In this document: positions 56,139-64,000 of the stretch, piece after piece
Position numbering within the stretch: the first letter of the stretch is position 1
Layout of the letters: every line of letters begins with the position of its first letter
Origin: Lusitaniella coriacea LEGE 07157
GTDB lineage: Bacteria; Cyanobacteriota; Cyanobacteriia; Cyanobacteriales; Spirulinaceae
Length of the DNA: 64,000 nucleotides
Assembly: GCF_015207425.1 (NCBI RefSeq)
Contig: NZ_JADEWZ010000005.1
Location: 146,376-210,375 of the forward strand
Direction: 5' to 3'
The notes under the pieces: model-generated
What the model was told of the DNA's origin: nothing
Seen by the model: only the letters and a program-made list of their open reading frames with translations
Databases searched by the model: none
Position numbers and translations under genes: made by a program

Positions 56139-58400
56139 ATGGAAACTCTCACGCTCAAGCTGCAAGGCATGAGTTGTGCGGCTTGTGCTAAACGGATTGA
56201 GACGGTAATTCAATCAGTTCCTGGCGTGTTGGAATGCAGTGTTAATTTCGGATTGGAGCAGGCATCGGTTCGCTACAAACCCCAAACCGCTCCTTTAGAA
56301 ACGATTCAAAAAGCAGTTGCAAAGGCGGGCTACCGTGCTTATTTGGAGGAGCAAGACGATACGGAATCAGATCGCGCGGCAACATTATCTCTCAAACGAC
56401 GGTTAATCTTTGGGGGAGTTGTGAGCCTCATCCTCGTCTTTGGCGGATTGCCGATGATGACTGGGTTATCGCTGTCCTGGGTTCCCCCTTGGCTCCACAA
56501 TCCTTGGCTGCAACTGGTTTTAACAACTCCCGTTTTGTTTTGGGTGGGGCAATCCTTTTTTACAGGAGCTTGGAAAGCCCTGAAACACGGCAGTTCGGAT
56601 ATGAATACTCTCGTGGCATTAGGGACGAGTGCGGCGTATTTCTATTCGGTCATCGCGACGGTTTTTCCCCAGTTTTTCCGCACGCAAGGGTTAGCACCGG
56701 ATGTCTATTATGAAGCGGCTGCGGTGGTGATTACCTTGGTTTTATTAGGGCGATTACTGGAGAGGCGCGCGCGAGGACAAACTTCTGCCGCACTGCGTCA
56801 GTTGATGGGATTGCAGGCGAAAACGGCTCGCGTTGTGAGGGAGGGACGAGAAGAAGATATTCCTATAGAAGCAGTGGAGATTGGGGATATTATCGTGGTG
56901 CGACCGGGGGAAAAAATTCCCGTGGATGGGAGGATTATAGAGGGGTCTTCCTTGGTGGATGAGGCGATGGTGACGGGGGAGAGCGTTCCTGTGACGAAGG
57001 AAGTGGGGGATGAGGTGATTGGGGCAACTTTGAATAAAACCGGGAGTTTCCAGTTTGAGGCGACGCGAGTGGGAAAAGAAACCGTCCTCGCACAGATCGT
57101 GCAATTGGTTCGGCAAGCCCAAGCCTCTAAAGCCCCCATTCAAAGATTAGCCGATCGCGTGGTCGGAATTTTTGTCCCCATTGTTCTCGCGATCGCGCTA
57201 CTAACCTTTACAATTTGGTGGTTCCTAACGGGAAATTTAACTCTCGCAACCATTTCTACAGTGGGAGTCCTGACGATCGCTTGCCCCTGCGCCTTGGGTT
57301 TAGCCACGCCCACTTCGGTGATGGTGGGAACGGGAAAAGGTGCGGAAAATGGCATTTTAATCAAAGGAGCCGATAGTTTGGAATTGGCGCACAAAATTCA
57401 AGCCATCATCCTCGATAAAACCGGAACCCTCACGGAAGGAAAGCCTACGGTAACGGATTTTGTGGCAGTGCGAGGCACGGAAAACAGCAATGAAATTAAG
57501 CTCTTGAAACTTGCTGCCACCGTAGAAAATCGCTCGGAACACCCCTTAGCCGAAGCAGTTATTAATTACGCTCAAAAACAAGGTATTGAGCTGCCCCTGC
57601 CCTCTCCAGAGGGATTTGGCGCGATCGCGGGGAGTGGGGTACAGGGAAATGTTTCAGATCGTTGGATTCAAATTGGCACGCAGCAGTGGCTTGAAGGTTT
57701 GGGGATTGCAATGGATGGAACCACGCGATCGCGCGTCTCTCTGCTAAATTGCCAGAAAACATGGCAGGAGGCGGGAAAAACTGTGATTTGGCTGGCGGTT
57801 GATGGGGAAATTGAGGGACTTTTTGCCATTGCCGATACTCTCAAATCCTCCTCCGCCCAAGCAGTGAAAACCTTGCAAAGAATGGGATTGGAAGTAGCGA
57901 TGCTCACGGGGGACAATCAAGGGGTTGCAGACGCGATCGCGCGGGAGGTTGGGATTCGGCGCGTTTTTGCCCAAGTCCGTCCCGATGGGAAAGCTGCAAT
58001 TGTCCAACGCCTGCAACAGGAAGGAAAAATTGTGGGAATGGTGGGCGATGGTATCAACGACGCACCTGCATTAGCCCAAGCAGATGTAGGGATTGCCATT
58101 GGAACCGGAACCGATGTCGCGATCGCGGCTTCTGATATTACCCTCATTTCCGGCGACTTACAAGGCATTATCGCTGCCATTCAACTGAGTCGCGCTACGA
58201 TGGGCAATATTCGCAGCAACCTCTTTTTTGCCTTCATTTACAACATTGCTGGAATTCCTATTGCCGCAGGGATTTTATACCCCATTTTGGGCTGGTTACT
58301 CAATCCCGCGATCGCGGGTGCGGCAATGGCATTTAGTTCGGTATCAGTCGTCCTCAACGCCCTGCGCCTGCGCAACTTCAAACCCAAACTCTTTTCCTAG
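56139..58400 (+). CDS. Copper-type P1B ATPase
   Basis: 753 residues. An N-terminal metal-binding domain has [12 protein letters not shown]. The membrane metal-site motif is CPC in [15 protein letters not shown], the phosphorylation site is DKTGTLTEG, and the hinge is [17 protein letters not shown]. The HP dipeptide in [11 protein letters not shown] fits soft-metal ATPases. In cyanobacteria two such pumps (CtaA and PacS) move Cu(I) into the cell or the thylakoid; I cannot tell which this is. A TTGACT/TAAAAT pair upstream is a weak promoter candidate. The preceding gene ends 112 nt upstream. Confidence 0.93.
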   Translation: METLTLKLQGMSCAACAKRIETVIQSVPGVLECSVNFGLEQASVRYKPQTAPLETIQKAVAKAGYRAYLEEQDDTESDRAATLSLKRRLIFGGVVSLILVFGGLPMMTGLSLSWVPPWLHNPWLQLVLTTPVLFWVGQSFFTGAWKALKHGSSDMNTLVALGTSAAYFYSVIATVFPQFFRTQGLAPDVYYEAAAVVITLVLLGRLLERRARGQTSAALRQLMGLQAKTARVVREGREEDIPIEAVEIGDIIVVRPGEKIPVDGRIIEGSSLVDEAMVTGESVPVTKEVGDEVIGATLNKTGSFQFEATRVGKETVLAQIVQLVRQAQASKAPIQRLADRVVGIFVPIVLAIALLTFTIWWFLTGNLTLATISTVGVLTIACPCALGLATPTSVMVGTGKGAENGILIKGADSLELAHKIQAIILDKTGTLTEGKPTVTDFVAVRGTENSNEIKLLKLAATVENRSEHPLAEAVINYAQKQGIELPLPSPEGFGAIAGSGVQGNVSDRWIQIGTQQWLEGLGIAMDGTTRSRVSLLNCQKTWQEAGKTVIWLAVDGEIEGLFAIADTLKSSSAQAVKTLQRMGLEVAMLTGDNQGVADAIAREVGIRRVFAQVRPDGKAAIVQRLQQEGKIVGMVGDGINDAPALAQADVGIAIGTGTDVAIAASDITLISGDLQGIIAAIQLSRATMGNIRSNLFFAFIYNIAGIPIAAGILYPILGWLLNPAIAGAAMAFSSVSVVLNALRLRNFKPKLFS

Positions 58401-58719
58401 GTATTATTGAGAAAGAGAGCGCGCGATCGCGCACGATTAAGTTGTGAGGTAATGCTATAGCGTTTCCAGACGAGGCGTGATATAAAATCCGGTGGAATGC
58501 TCTCAGTGAGGATTGACACGGAGAGGTCGGCTTGCGACCTAGGGACACGGTGACACGGTGAATTTTCATAATGTGCAATTAGGAGGATTTAATGTGAAAC
58601 CCACCCCTCGTTTCTCATATACTTCAAAAAATGCTCGTGTCCCTTGCTACTACTGGTTTGTCAATTTTCAATTTACGGGTCAAGGAGAAGAGGGAAAGCA
58701 ACGAAAACGCTATATATCT

Positions 58720-58757
58720 CCCCTCTCCCAAATTTGGGAGAGGGGTTGGGGGTGAGG
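58720..58757. repeat. REP-like 26-nt perfect palindrome with flank
   Basis: CCCCTCTCCCAAA/TTTGGGAGAGGGG (58720-58745) is followed by TTGGGGGTGAGG. It is the inverted counterpart of 13402-13446. The 409-nt spacer 58401-58809 otherwise contains the GACACGGTGACACGGTG repeat, and the only open frame (58558-58755) is translated repeat. Confidence 0.85.
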
Positions 58758-58809
58758 GCTTTTGGTCCCTCGATTAATTCTTCAAAGCGAAAAAGATGAG
58801 AAAATAATC

Positions 58810-60264
58810 ATGCTGCAATCCCAACAAATCTTACAAAATCGCTATCGCCTCCAGCGGCAACTTGGGAATAATGCAGGTCGCCAAACCTGGCAAGCCGAAG
58901 ATATTAGCACCTCGCCCTCCTCCTCCGTTATCGTTAAACTCCTCGCCTTCAGTCCCCAAATGCAGTGGGAAGAGTACAAACTATTTGAGAGAGAGGCACA
59001 AGTTCTCCAATCCCTCAATCATCCCAAACTTCCTCAATATCGCGACTCTTTCTCCCTCAACCTTGATGCAAAAGAAGGATTATCCTGGTTTGGATTAGTT
59101 CAGAACTATATTGAAGGTCAATCGTTACAAAAATTACTCAATGACGGCTATCGTTTCAGCAACAAACAAGTCCGATCGATCGCCGTTCAAGTACTAGAAA
59201 TCCTTAGAGATTTACACGAATTAGATTCTCCCATTTTGCACCGCGATATTAAACCCAGTAACCTTATTTTAAGCGAAGACAAACAACAAGTTTATTTAGT
59301 GGATTTTGGTGCAGTATGCGATGCAACAACAATAGAAGGAGCGACCTTTACAGTAGTCGGAACCGCAGGCTATGCACCCTTAGAACAATTCTGGGGAAAA
59401 GCCATTCCCGCATCGGATTTGTACGCCCTTGGCGCGACTCTAATTCACCTGCTCGTCGGAATTCCACCCTCTGAATTACCGCAAAAAAGTTTACGCCTTG
59501 ATTTCCGAGATAAAGTCAGTCTGAATCCTAAGTTTTTGCGCTGGATTGAAACCTTAACCGAACCGGATTTAGATCGCCGTTTTTCCTCAGCCGCTCAAGC
59601 ACTTGAAGCCCTAAAAACTGGCTCTACTTTACCGCAAAAAACCAAACCTGCTAACAGCCATATTCATTTAAAAAAATATCCCAACCGCTTAACAATAAAA
59701 ATCCCCAAAGCGAAGCGATCCTTAAAAAGAAACTTACGATTGTACGGTAAATTACTCCGTCAACTATTTTTAGCCCTGGCATCGAGAATTTTTTTCTTAC
59801 TCCCTGTCCTCATGAGCATTTTGATGATTTCATTTGTCCTTGGAGGAACTTTATCTGGTAACTTCACTATCTATGCCTGGATTTTGCCTCCAATTTTGAT
59901 TGGGGTATTGTGGTGGTCTTGGAAAAGAAATAAGTTAGAAATCTCAAAGATTTTCACAGAACTCAATCAAATAGCAGAGCGCCAAGTTGGGTTATCCTCC
60001 ATTGTTTTCTCCTGTAGATTTTCCGATTGCACGCCAATCTTTTTCATCGAGCCTCCCCTACATTTATTGGGTGTGAGTATTGGTCGCCATCTCCAACATT
60101 CGGTTTCTGATATCACAAATATTGAGGCAATTCCTTGGGAAGGGGTCGTTATCGAAATGGAACAAACAAGGTATGTGTTGGGTCGGCACTTAGAGGAAAT
60201 GGAACGCGAGTGGCTAGTACAAGAAATAAAAGATTGGATTGCCCGACAAACTCAAACAGGGTAA
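58810..60264 (+). CDS. Serine/threonine protein kinase with C-terminal membrane segment
   Basis: About 484 residues from ATG 58810 (MLQSQQILQNRYRLQRQLG). The catalytic Lys is in SSVIVKLLAF, the catalytic loop in LHRDIKPSNLIL and the metal site in LVDFGAVCD. The Gly-rich loop is reduced (LGNNAGRQTW). Kinase lobes occupy residues 12-275. A basic linker follows, then two close hydrophobic segments (IFFLLPVLMSILMISFVL; IYAWILPPILIGVLWW) and a cytoplasmic-like C-terminal domain. The TTG at 58762 is a repeat-derived extension. Confidence 0.9.
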   Translation: MLQSQQILQNRYRLQRQLGNNAGRQTWQAEDISTSPSSSVIVKLLAFSPQMQWEEYKLFEREAQVLQSLNHPKLPQYRDSFSLNLDAKEGLSWFGLVQNYIEGQSLQKLLNDGYRFSNKQVRSIAVQVLEILRDLHELDSPILHRDIKPSNLILSEDKQQVYLVDFGAVCDATTIEGATFTVVGTAGYAPLEQFWGKAIPASDLYALGATLIHLLVGIPPSELPQKSLRLDFRDKVSLNPKFLRWIETLTEPDLDRRFSSAAQALEALKTGSTLPQKTKPANSHIHLKKYPNRLTIKIPKAKRSLKRNLRLYGKLLRQLFLALASRIFFLLPVLMSILMISFVLGGTLSGNFTIYAWILPPILIGVLWWSWKRNKLEISKIFTELNQIAERQVGLSSIVFSCRFSDCTPIFFIEPPLHLLGVSIGRHLQHSVSDITNIEAIPWEGVVIEMEQTRYVLGRHLEEMEREWLVQEIKDWIARQTQTG

Positions 60265-60290
60265 GAGGAAACACGGGAAAAAAAATATAA

Positions 60291-63200
60291 CTACCAAGGA
60301 TTGCCAATCATCGTGAATGCACTCCAGTAATAAGGATGGCTCAAATCCACCCCCTCTGAACTCACTAACGTTGGTGGAAGAGGGAAACTTTGAGTCGGAG
60401 TTATTAACTGCCCATTCTCAATCTGCACCTCCCCCTCAATCATCGCCAATTGCGCCAAGCGCAACGCCTCCGCCTTAATCGGTACCTCCTGCAACTGCTC
60501 GTAAAACGTCGTCATCAACCCCAACGTCCCCCCATCGCTGACATACCACAAACTCCCCAACGCCGTTTTCACCCCAGCCGCCACCGCTAATCCCGCAAAC
60601 CCCAACTCAGCTTCCACATCTCCCAGCGCCGTGCGACAGGCACTCAACACAAGCAACTCCACCGGAGGATCGTGCCATCCCAGCGTCCGCAGTTGGTCGA
60701 GAGTCAACTGGGTATCATCCAATTGAATATAAGAATTACTCGGTTTTCCCGATTTAAACTCCCCGTGAGTCGCTAAGTGAATAATGCCGTAGGGGTTTTG
60801 AGCGCGCGCTGCCTTAAGATTATTCAGTGTAAAATCCTCATTGAGAAACGCATTCCCCCGCCACAATTGCTCGGTTAGAATCTCTAACTCTACCGGAACT
60901 GCGGGGAGCGAATTTTGCGTATCAAAGGTGTCTGCACCCATCGCCAGCATTGAAGTCCCACGTAAATCTCGATAACTGGTATCGCTTAAAGAAAGGCTGG
61001 GCATTAAGCCAATGCTGTAATTCTCCACAATAAAATTATCACCATCATGGAGAGCAGCCAGAGGAATGGAGCGCAAATCTGCATCCATGACAAAAACCAG
61101 GTTAGAAATATCTTGCTCCTTTAAATCTTCCTCCAGGGGTGCAATCAGCCATTGATACATCTGCTGAGCTGGGTTGCGATACGCACCACGACGACGAACA
61201 TTGGTGACAGAGCGGCGAAAGCGATTGGTGACTGTTTCCACTTCTGCTCGCGTCACGCGGACGGAGTGGCGAATGGGTTGTCCGGAGGATGTGACCAGAA
61301 CTAGTTCCAGAAGATCGGTGGGTTGAACGGCTGAGGAATTGGCAGCAAGTTGTGCTTCAGGAGTCGAACTCAATCCCTGTTCGTTAAATTGCCAGAGCGT
61401 TTGGGGGGGGTTGATGGCGTTGCGAGCAAATGCCGTTTCTGATTTTTCGTTATTAGAGTCGGGGGGTGGGGAAGTCGTACTGGGAATGAAGATAGCGTAG
61501 ATAATTGCAGGCTTAATACCTGTAGCTGATTCCAAATCTTGTAATGCTTTTTGGACTTGTTCTAAACTGACGGTTTCGCTGGAGCCAGAGGACGAGGAAA
61601 AACCAACTGCTGTCGTCGAATCAGAGGATAAATCTCCTGTTGTAGTTGAGGAGTCGCTAAAACCAAAATAGTTCTCAAACTCTTGGGTGAATTGCACTTC
61701 GATTTCGGCAAAAATCGGATCGACAATCAGGTTGGATGATTCGCCAATAAAGTAGATAACTGGAGTATCTGTCGATATTGTTGCGAGTTGAGTGAGATCG
61801 ACGGGATTGATGATGAAGGGGGTAATAATGGCAAGAGAAGTATTTGCCAAATTAAAGGTAATGGGATCGACACCAGAAACCCCAGCCGTTACTTGATAAC
61901 TGCCAGCAAACTCATTAGCACTAAAGGAAGTACTAACAATTCCACTAGCATTAGTCGTGAAATTAGAACTACCAAAGGCTCCACTCGCTCCTGTACCGGG
62001 GGCAGTAAAGGTAATAGCAACATTGGAAACAGGGTTATCAAATTGGTCGAAAACTTGGAGACTAAGATCGTTGGTGAAGGGTGTGAGGATAAGGGTTGTT
62101 TGGTTGTCACCACCCAGAAGTTGGAGGCGGCTGGGCGAATCTGGCGTGTTGGTGAGATTAAAACTCGCTGGGGTTACATTAGTTGTTGAGGCAGCAACTT
62201 GATAGTTACCCGCAATAGTATTGGCGGTGAAGAGATTGGCAGTTGCTATGCCAGAAGCATCGGTGATTGCAGTATTTGCACTCGAAAAGCTGCCACTCGC
62301 CCCACCACTAGGAGGAGCGAAAGCTATTGTGACATTGGGAATGGGGCTATTGGCAAAATTCTCCGTTAATTGAACTTGCAGGTTTGTGCTGAAGGTTGTA
62401 TCGACCGTGGTACTTTGAGGCGTACCCGCAATTGGGGTGAGAGAAAAGCCTTGAGATTCAAATGCACCGATATCGACTGTTCCGTTAGCGATGCGAGCTG
62501 CACCTCGTTGGTCGGTGTTGATTCCCCCAGGAACGAGAGCGTTGCTGCCTGCATCTAAAGCACGACTATCGGGAAGGAGCGCATTGGTTTGAGTCGTGCC
62601 GCCATAATTCCCCAGAGGTGCAAGGCGAGGGTCGAGGGGATTTCCAGTCGTGCCAACAAGAGTGCTGTTAGTGAAGACTCCCAGGGTGTCTTCTCCAATG
62701 AGGTTATTGCCAGAGTCATTAAAGGTATTGTTGGCGGGAGTATTTCGTCCCACATCGGGGTCAGCAGTTATCGCGGTATTACCTGCAATGATGCTGTTGT
62801 CGAGATTCGTTACTGCCCCTGGCCCAAATCCATCGTTATAAATGCCACCGCCGCTAGCAGCAGTATTGTTGAAGATTGTGCTATTGCTTACTGTTGCTGT
62901 CCCATAGTTGTATATCCCTCCACCACTGGTGTTAGAAGTATTGCCAGAGATTGTGCTATTGCTTACTGTTGCTGTCCCATAGTTGTACATTCCTCCACCC
63001 TTTGCGTTAGAAGTATTGTCAGAGATTGTGCTATTGCTTACTCTTACTTCCACGCCAAAGTTGTCAATGCCACCCCCCCTGGTGTTAGCAGTGTTGCCGG
63101 AAATTGTACTATTCGTTATTGTTGTTATTGATCCTATTGCTCCGTAGTTGTAAATGCCACCACCGCTACCCGCATTAGCAGTATTTCCAGAGATTGTACT

Positions 63201-64000
63201 GTTTGTGATTGTTGCTGTCCCATAGTTTTTAATTCCACCGCCGCCGTTGCCGTTAGCCGAGTTACCGGAGATTGTACTATCCGTTATTATCACTGTATCG
63301 CGGTTGTAAATACCGCCACCCGTGTTCGTAGCAGTGTTACCGGACAGGGTGCTATTTGTTATTGTTGTTGTCCCGTAGCTATAAATGCCGCCGCCGCTAT
63401 TAGCAGTATTGCCAGAGATTGTACTATTCGTTATTGTTGTTACTGCTGTTGCACTGTCGCTAAAAATGCCCCCGCCGTTGGCGTTAGCCGTATTGCCAGA
63501 GATTGTACTGTTGGTCGCCCTTAGCGTTCCCTTGTTAAAGATAGCTCCCCCACTTCGTTCTCGAAATCCTCCTACCGTCTGCGTACTGCCATTACTGAGC
63601 GTTACGTCACTCAACTGCAAATCTGCTCCTCCCTGAACGTGGAAGATGCGAAAATTAGGAGCCGCTGCACCTCGCTCAATCGTTGACCCAAATCCCTCAA
63701 TCGTCAGGCTATTTCCTCCATCCGCTAGAATTGAGGGCAAGCCATTGGCTCCATCGGTTACATTGTCAACTGCTGTTAGGGTGTACGTCCCATTTGGAGT
63801 TAGGCGAATTGTATCTGCTTCTCCATTCACATTTGCTGTGGTAATGGAGGCAATTAGCTCTCCCACATTAGTTGCTGTAAAGATTTGAAAGATTTCTTGG
63901 TAACTCTCCAGCACATCGGAACGAAACGCTAAAGTTGCCTCAATCTCCCCCGTACTCTCCTCCAGACTCCAATCCCCTCCCAACGCCGAGTTTCCCGTCA
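60291..64000 (-). CDS. DUF4347-like / beta-helix / Ig-like / CHAT protein (5' end outside window)
   Basis: More than 1230 residues; the frame is open to base 64000 (TGNSALGGDWSLEESTGEIE), so the start lies beyond the window. That segment resembles the end of a DUF4347 domain. Next comes a right-handed beta-helix of about eleven units of NSTISGNTAN...GGGIYNYG. Then two Ig-like (Big_1/invasin type) repeats (VAITFTAPGTGASGAFGSS). The C-terminus is a CHAT peptidase with His in IHLATHGEF and Cys in LSACRTALGD. The combination suggests an exported or surface protein with a caspase-like end. It converges with the kinase gene 26 nt apart. Confidence 0.9.
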   Translation of the reverse strand, partial: TGNSALGGDWSLEESTGEIEATLAFRSDVLESYQEIFQIFTATNVGELIASITTANVNGEADTIRLTPNGTYTLTAVDNVTDGANGLPSILADGGNSLTIEGFGSTIERGAAAPNFRIFHVQGGADLQLSDVTLSNGSTQTVGGFRERSGGAIFNKGTLRATNSTISGNTANANGGGIFSDSATAVTTITNSTISGNTANSGGGIYSYGTTTITNSTLSGNTATNTGGGIYNRDTVIITDSTISGNSANGNGGGGIKNYGTATITNSTISGNTANAGSGGGIYNYGAIGSITTITNSTISGNTANTRGGGIDNFGVEVRVSNSTISDNTSNAKGGGMYNYGTATVSNSTISGNTSNTSGGGIYNYGTATVSNSTIFNNTAASGGGIYNDGFGPGAVTNLDNSIIAGNTAITADPDVGRNTPANNTFNDSGNNLIGEDTLGVFTNSTLVGTTGNPLDPRLAPLGNYGGTTQTNALLPDSRALDAGSNALVPGGINTDQRGAARIANGTVDIGAFESQGFSLTPIAGTPQSTTVDTTFSTNLQVQLTENFANSPIPNVTIAFAPPSGGASGSFSSANTAITDASGIATANLFTANTIAGNYQVAASTTNVTPASFNLTNTPDSPSRLQLLGGDNQTTLILTPFTNDLSLQVFDQFDNPVSNVAITFTAPGTGASGAFGSSNFTTNASGIVSTSFSANEFAGSYQVTAGVSGVDPITFNLANTSLAIITPFIINPVDLTQLATISTDTPVIYFIGESSNLIVDPIFAEIEVQFTQEFENYFGFSDSSTTTGDLSSDSTTAVGFSSSSGSSETVSLEQVQKALQDLESATGIKPAIIYAIFIPSTTSPPPDSNNEKSETAFARNAINPPQTLWQFNEQGLSSTPEAQLAANSSAVQPTDLLELVLVTSSGQPIRHSVRVTRAEVETVTNRFRRSVTNVRRRGAYRNPAQQMYQWLIAPLEEDLKEQDISNLVFVMDADLRSIPLAALHDGDNFIVENYSIGLMPSLSLSDTSYRDLRGTSMLAMGADTFDTQNSLPAVPVELEILTEQLWRGNAFLNEDFTLNNLKAARAQNPYGIIHLATHGEFKSGKPSNSYIQLDDTQLTLDQLRTLGWHDPPVELLVLSACRTALGDVEAELGFAGLAVAAGVKTALGSLWYVSDGGTLGLMTTFYEQLQEVPIKAEALRLAQLAMIEGEVQIENGQLITPTQSFPLPPTLVSSEGVDLSHPYYWSAFTMIGNPW

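Noticed and set aside
58558..58755. Open frame of 65 codons before the kinase
   Set aside because: Composed mostly of dispersed repeat sequence, with no family similarity.
62700..63560. Regular DNA repeats that could look like a CRISPR array
   Set aside because: They are in-frame codons of beta-helix units (ISGNTAN) in a CHAT protein; units vary and there are no unique spacers.

Overview
The window is cyanobacterial chromosome. The HIP1 octamer GCGATCGC, often extended to GCGCGATCGCGC, recurs in most genes. The gene content also fits: a Ycf65/PSRP-3 gene, a separate atpB-atpE (beta-epsilon) pair, precorrin-8X methylmutase, DUF5340, a KTSC-fused lysyl-tRNA synthetase, and the cyanobacterial 2-oxoglutarate decarboxylase/succinic semialdehyde dehydrogenase pair. 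Abundant short intergenic repeats and several toxin-antitoxin loci suggest a filamentous or colonial strain with a large genome; I do not name a genus.

Layout. Positions 1-11651 hold the end of a natural-product cluster: a C-A-T-A-T-C-A-T-TE peptide synthetase cut by the left edge, a glycosyltransferase and a DegT/StrS-type aminotransferase. Positions 11853-19817 are mostly housekeeping genes (ATP synthase beta and epsilon, PSRP-3, a HAD hydrolase, a TPR protein, lpdA, trpC), with repeat-rich spacers. Positions 19996-23525 form an AT-rich, HIP1-free island of minus-strand genes (immunity-like, SUKH/SMI1 and ankyrin proteins). The island ends in a frameshifted relic of an RHS/YD-repeat protein, so it looks like the immunity tail of a lost polymorphic toxin. 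Positions 23673-34240 carry a class V aminotransferase, a CPBP protease, lysS, cobH, hicAB, a pentapeptide-repeat membrane protein, an L,D-transpeptidase, a lipoprotein, a double-glycine leader peptide and a DUF2064 transferase.

Positions 34272-40152 hold a large protein with a degenerate beta-propeller between two similar helical domains, an orphan VapB-like antitoxin and half of an amino-acid ABC transporter. Positions 40347-42548 form a second AT-rich, HIP1-poor island of unknown genes that shares a short repeat with the first island. A truncated GH10 xylanase and a stand-alone EF-Tu follow. A TPR-CHAT protein (44813-47869) precedes a PIN toxin-antitoxin pair and the operon that closes the cyanobacterial TCA cycle (SSADH, 2-OG decarboxylase). 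Positions 52102-54129 contain a doubly inactivated PIN toxin with an intact antitoxin and a ParDE-like pair. Positions 54343-56027 are a compact three-gene unit of unknown role. A copper-type P-ATPase, a Ser/Thr kinase and the C-terminal part of a DUF4347/beta-helix/CHAT protein, cut by the right edge, complete the window.

No rRNA, tRNA or CRISPR array was recognised by eye. All family assignments come from motifs and memory of families; no search was run.
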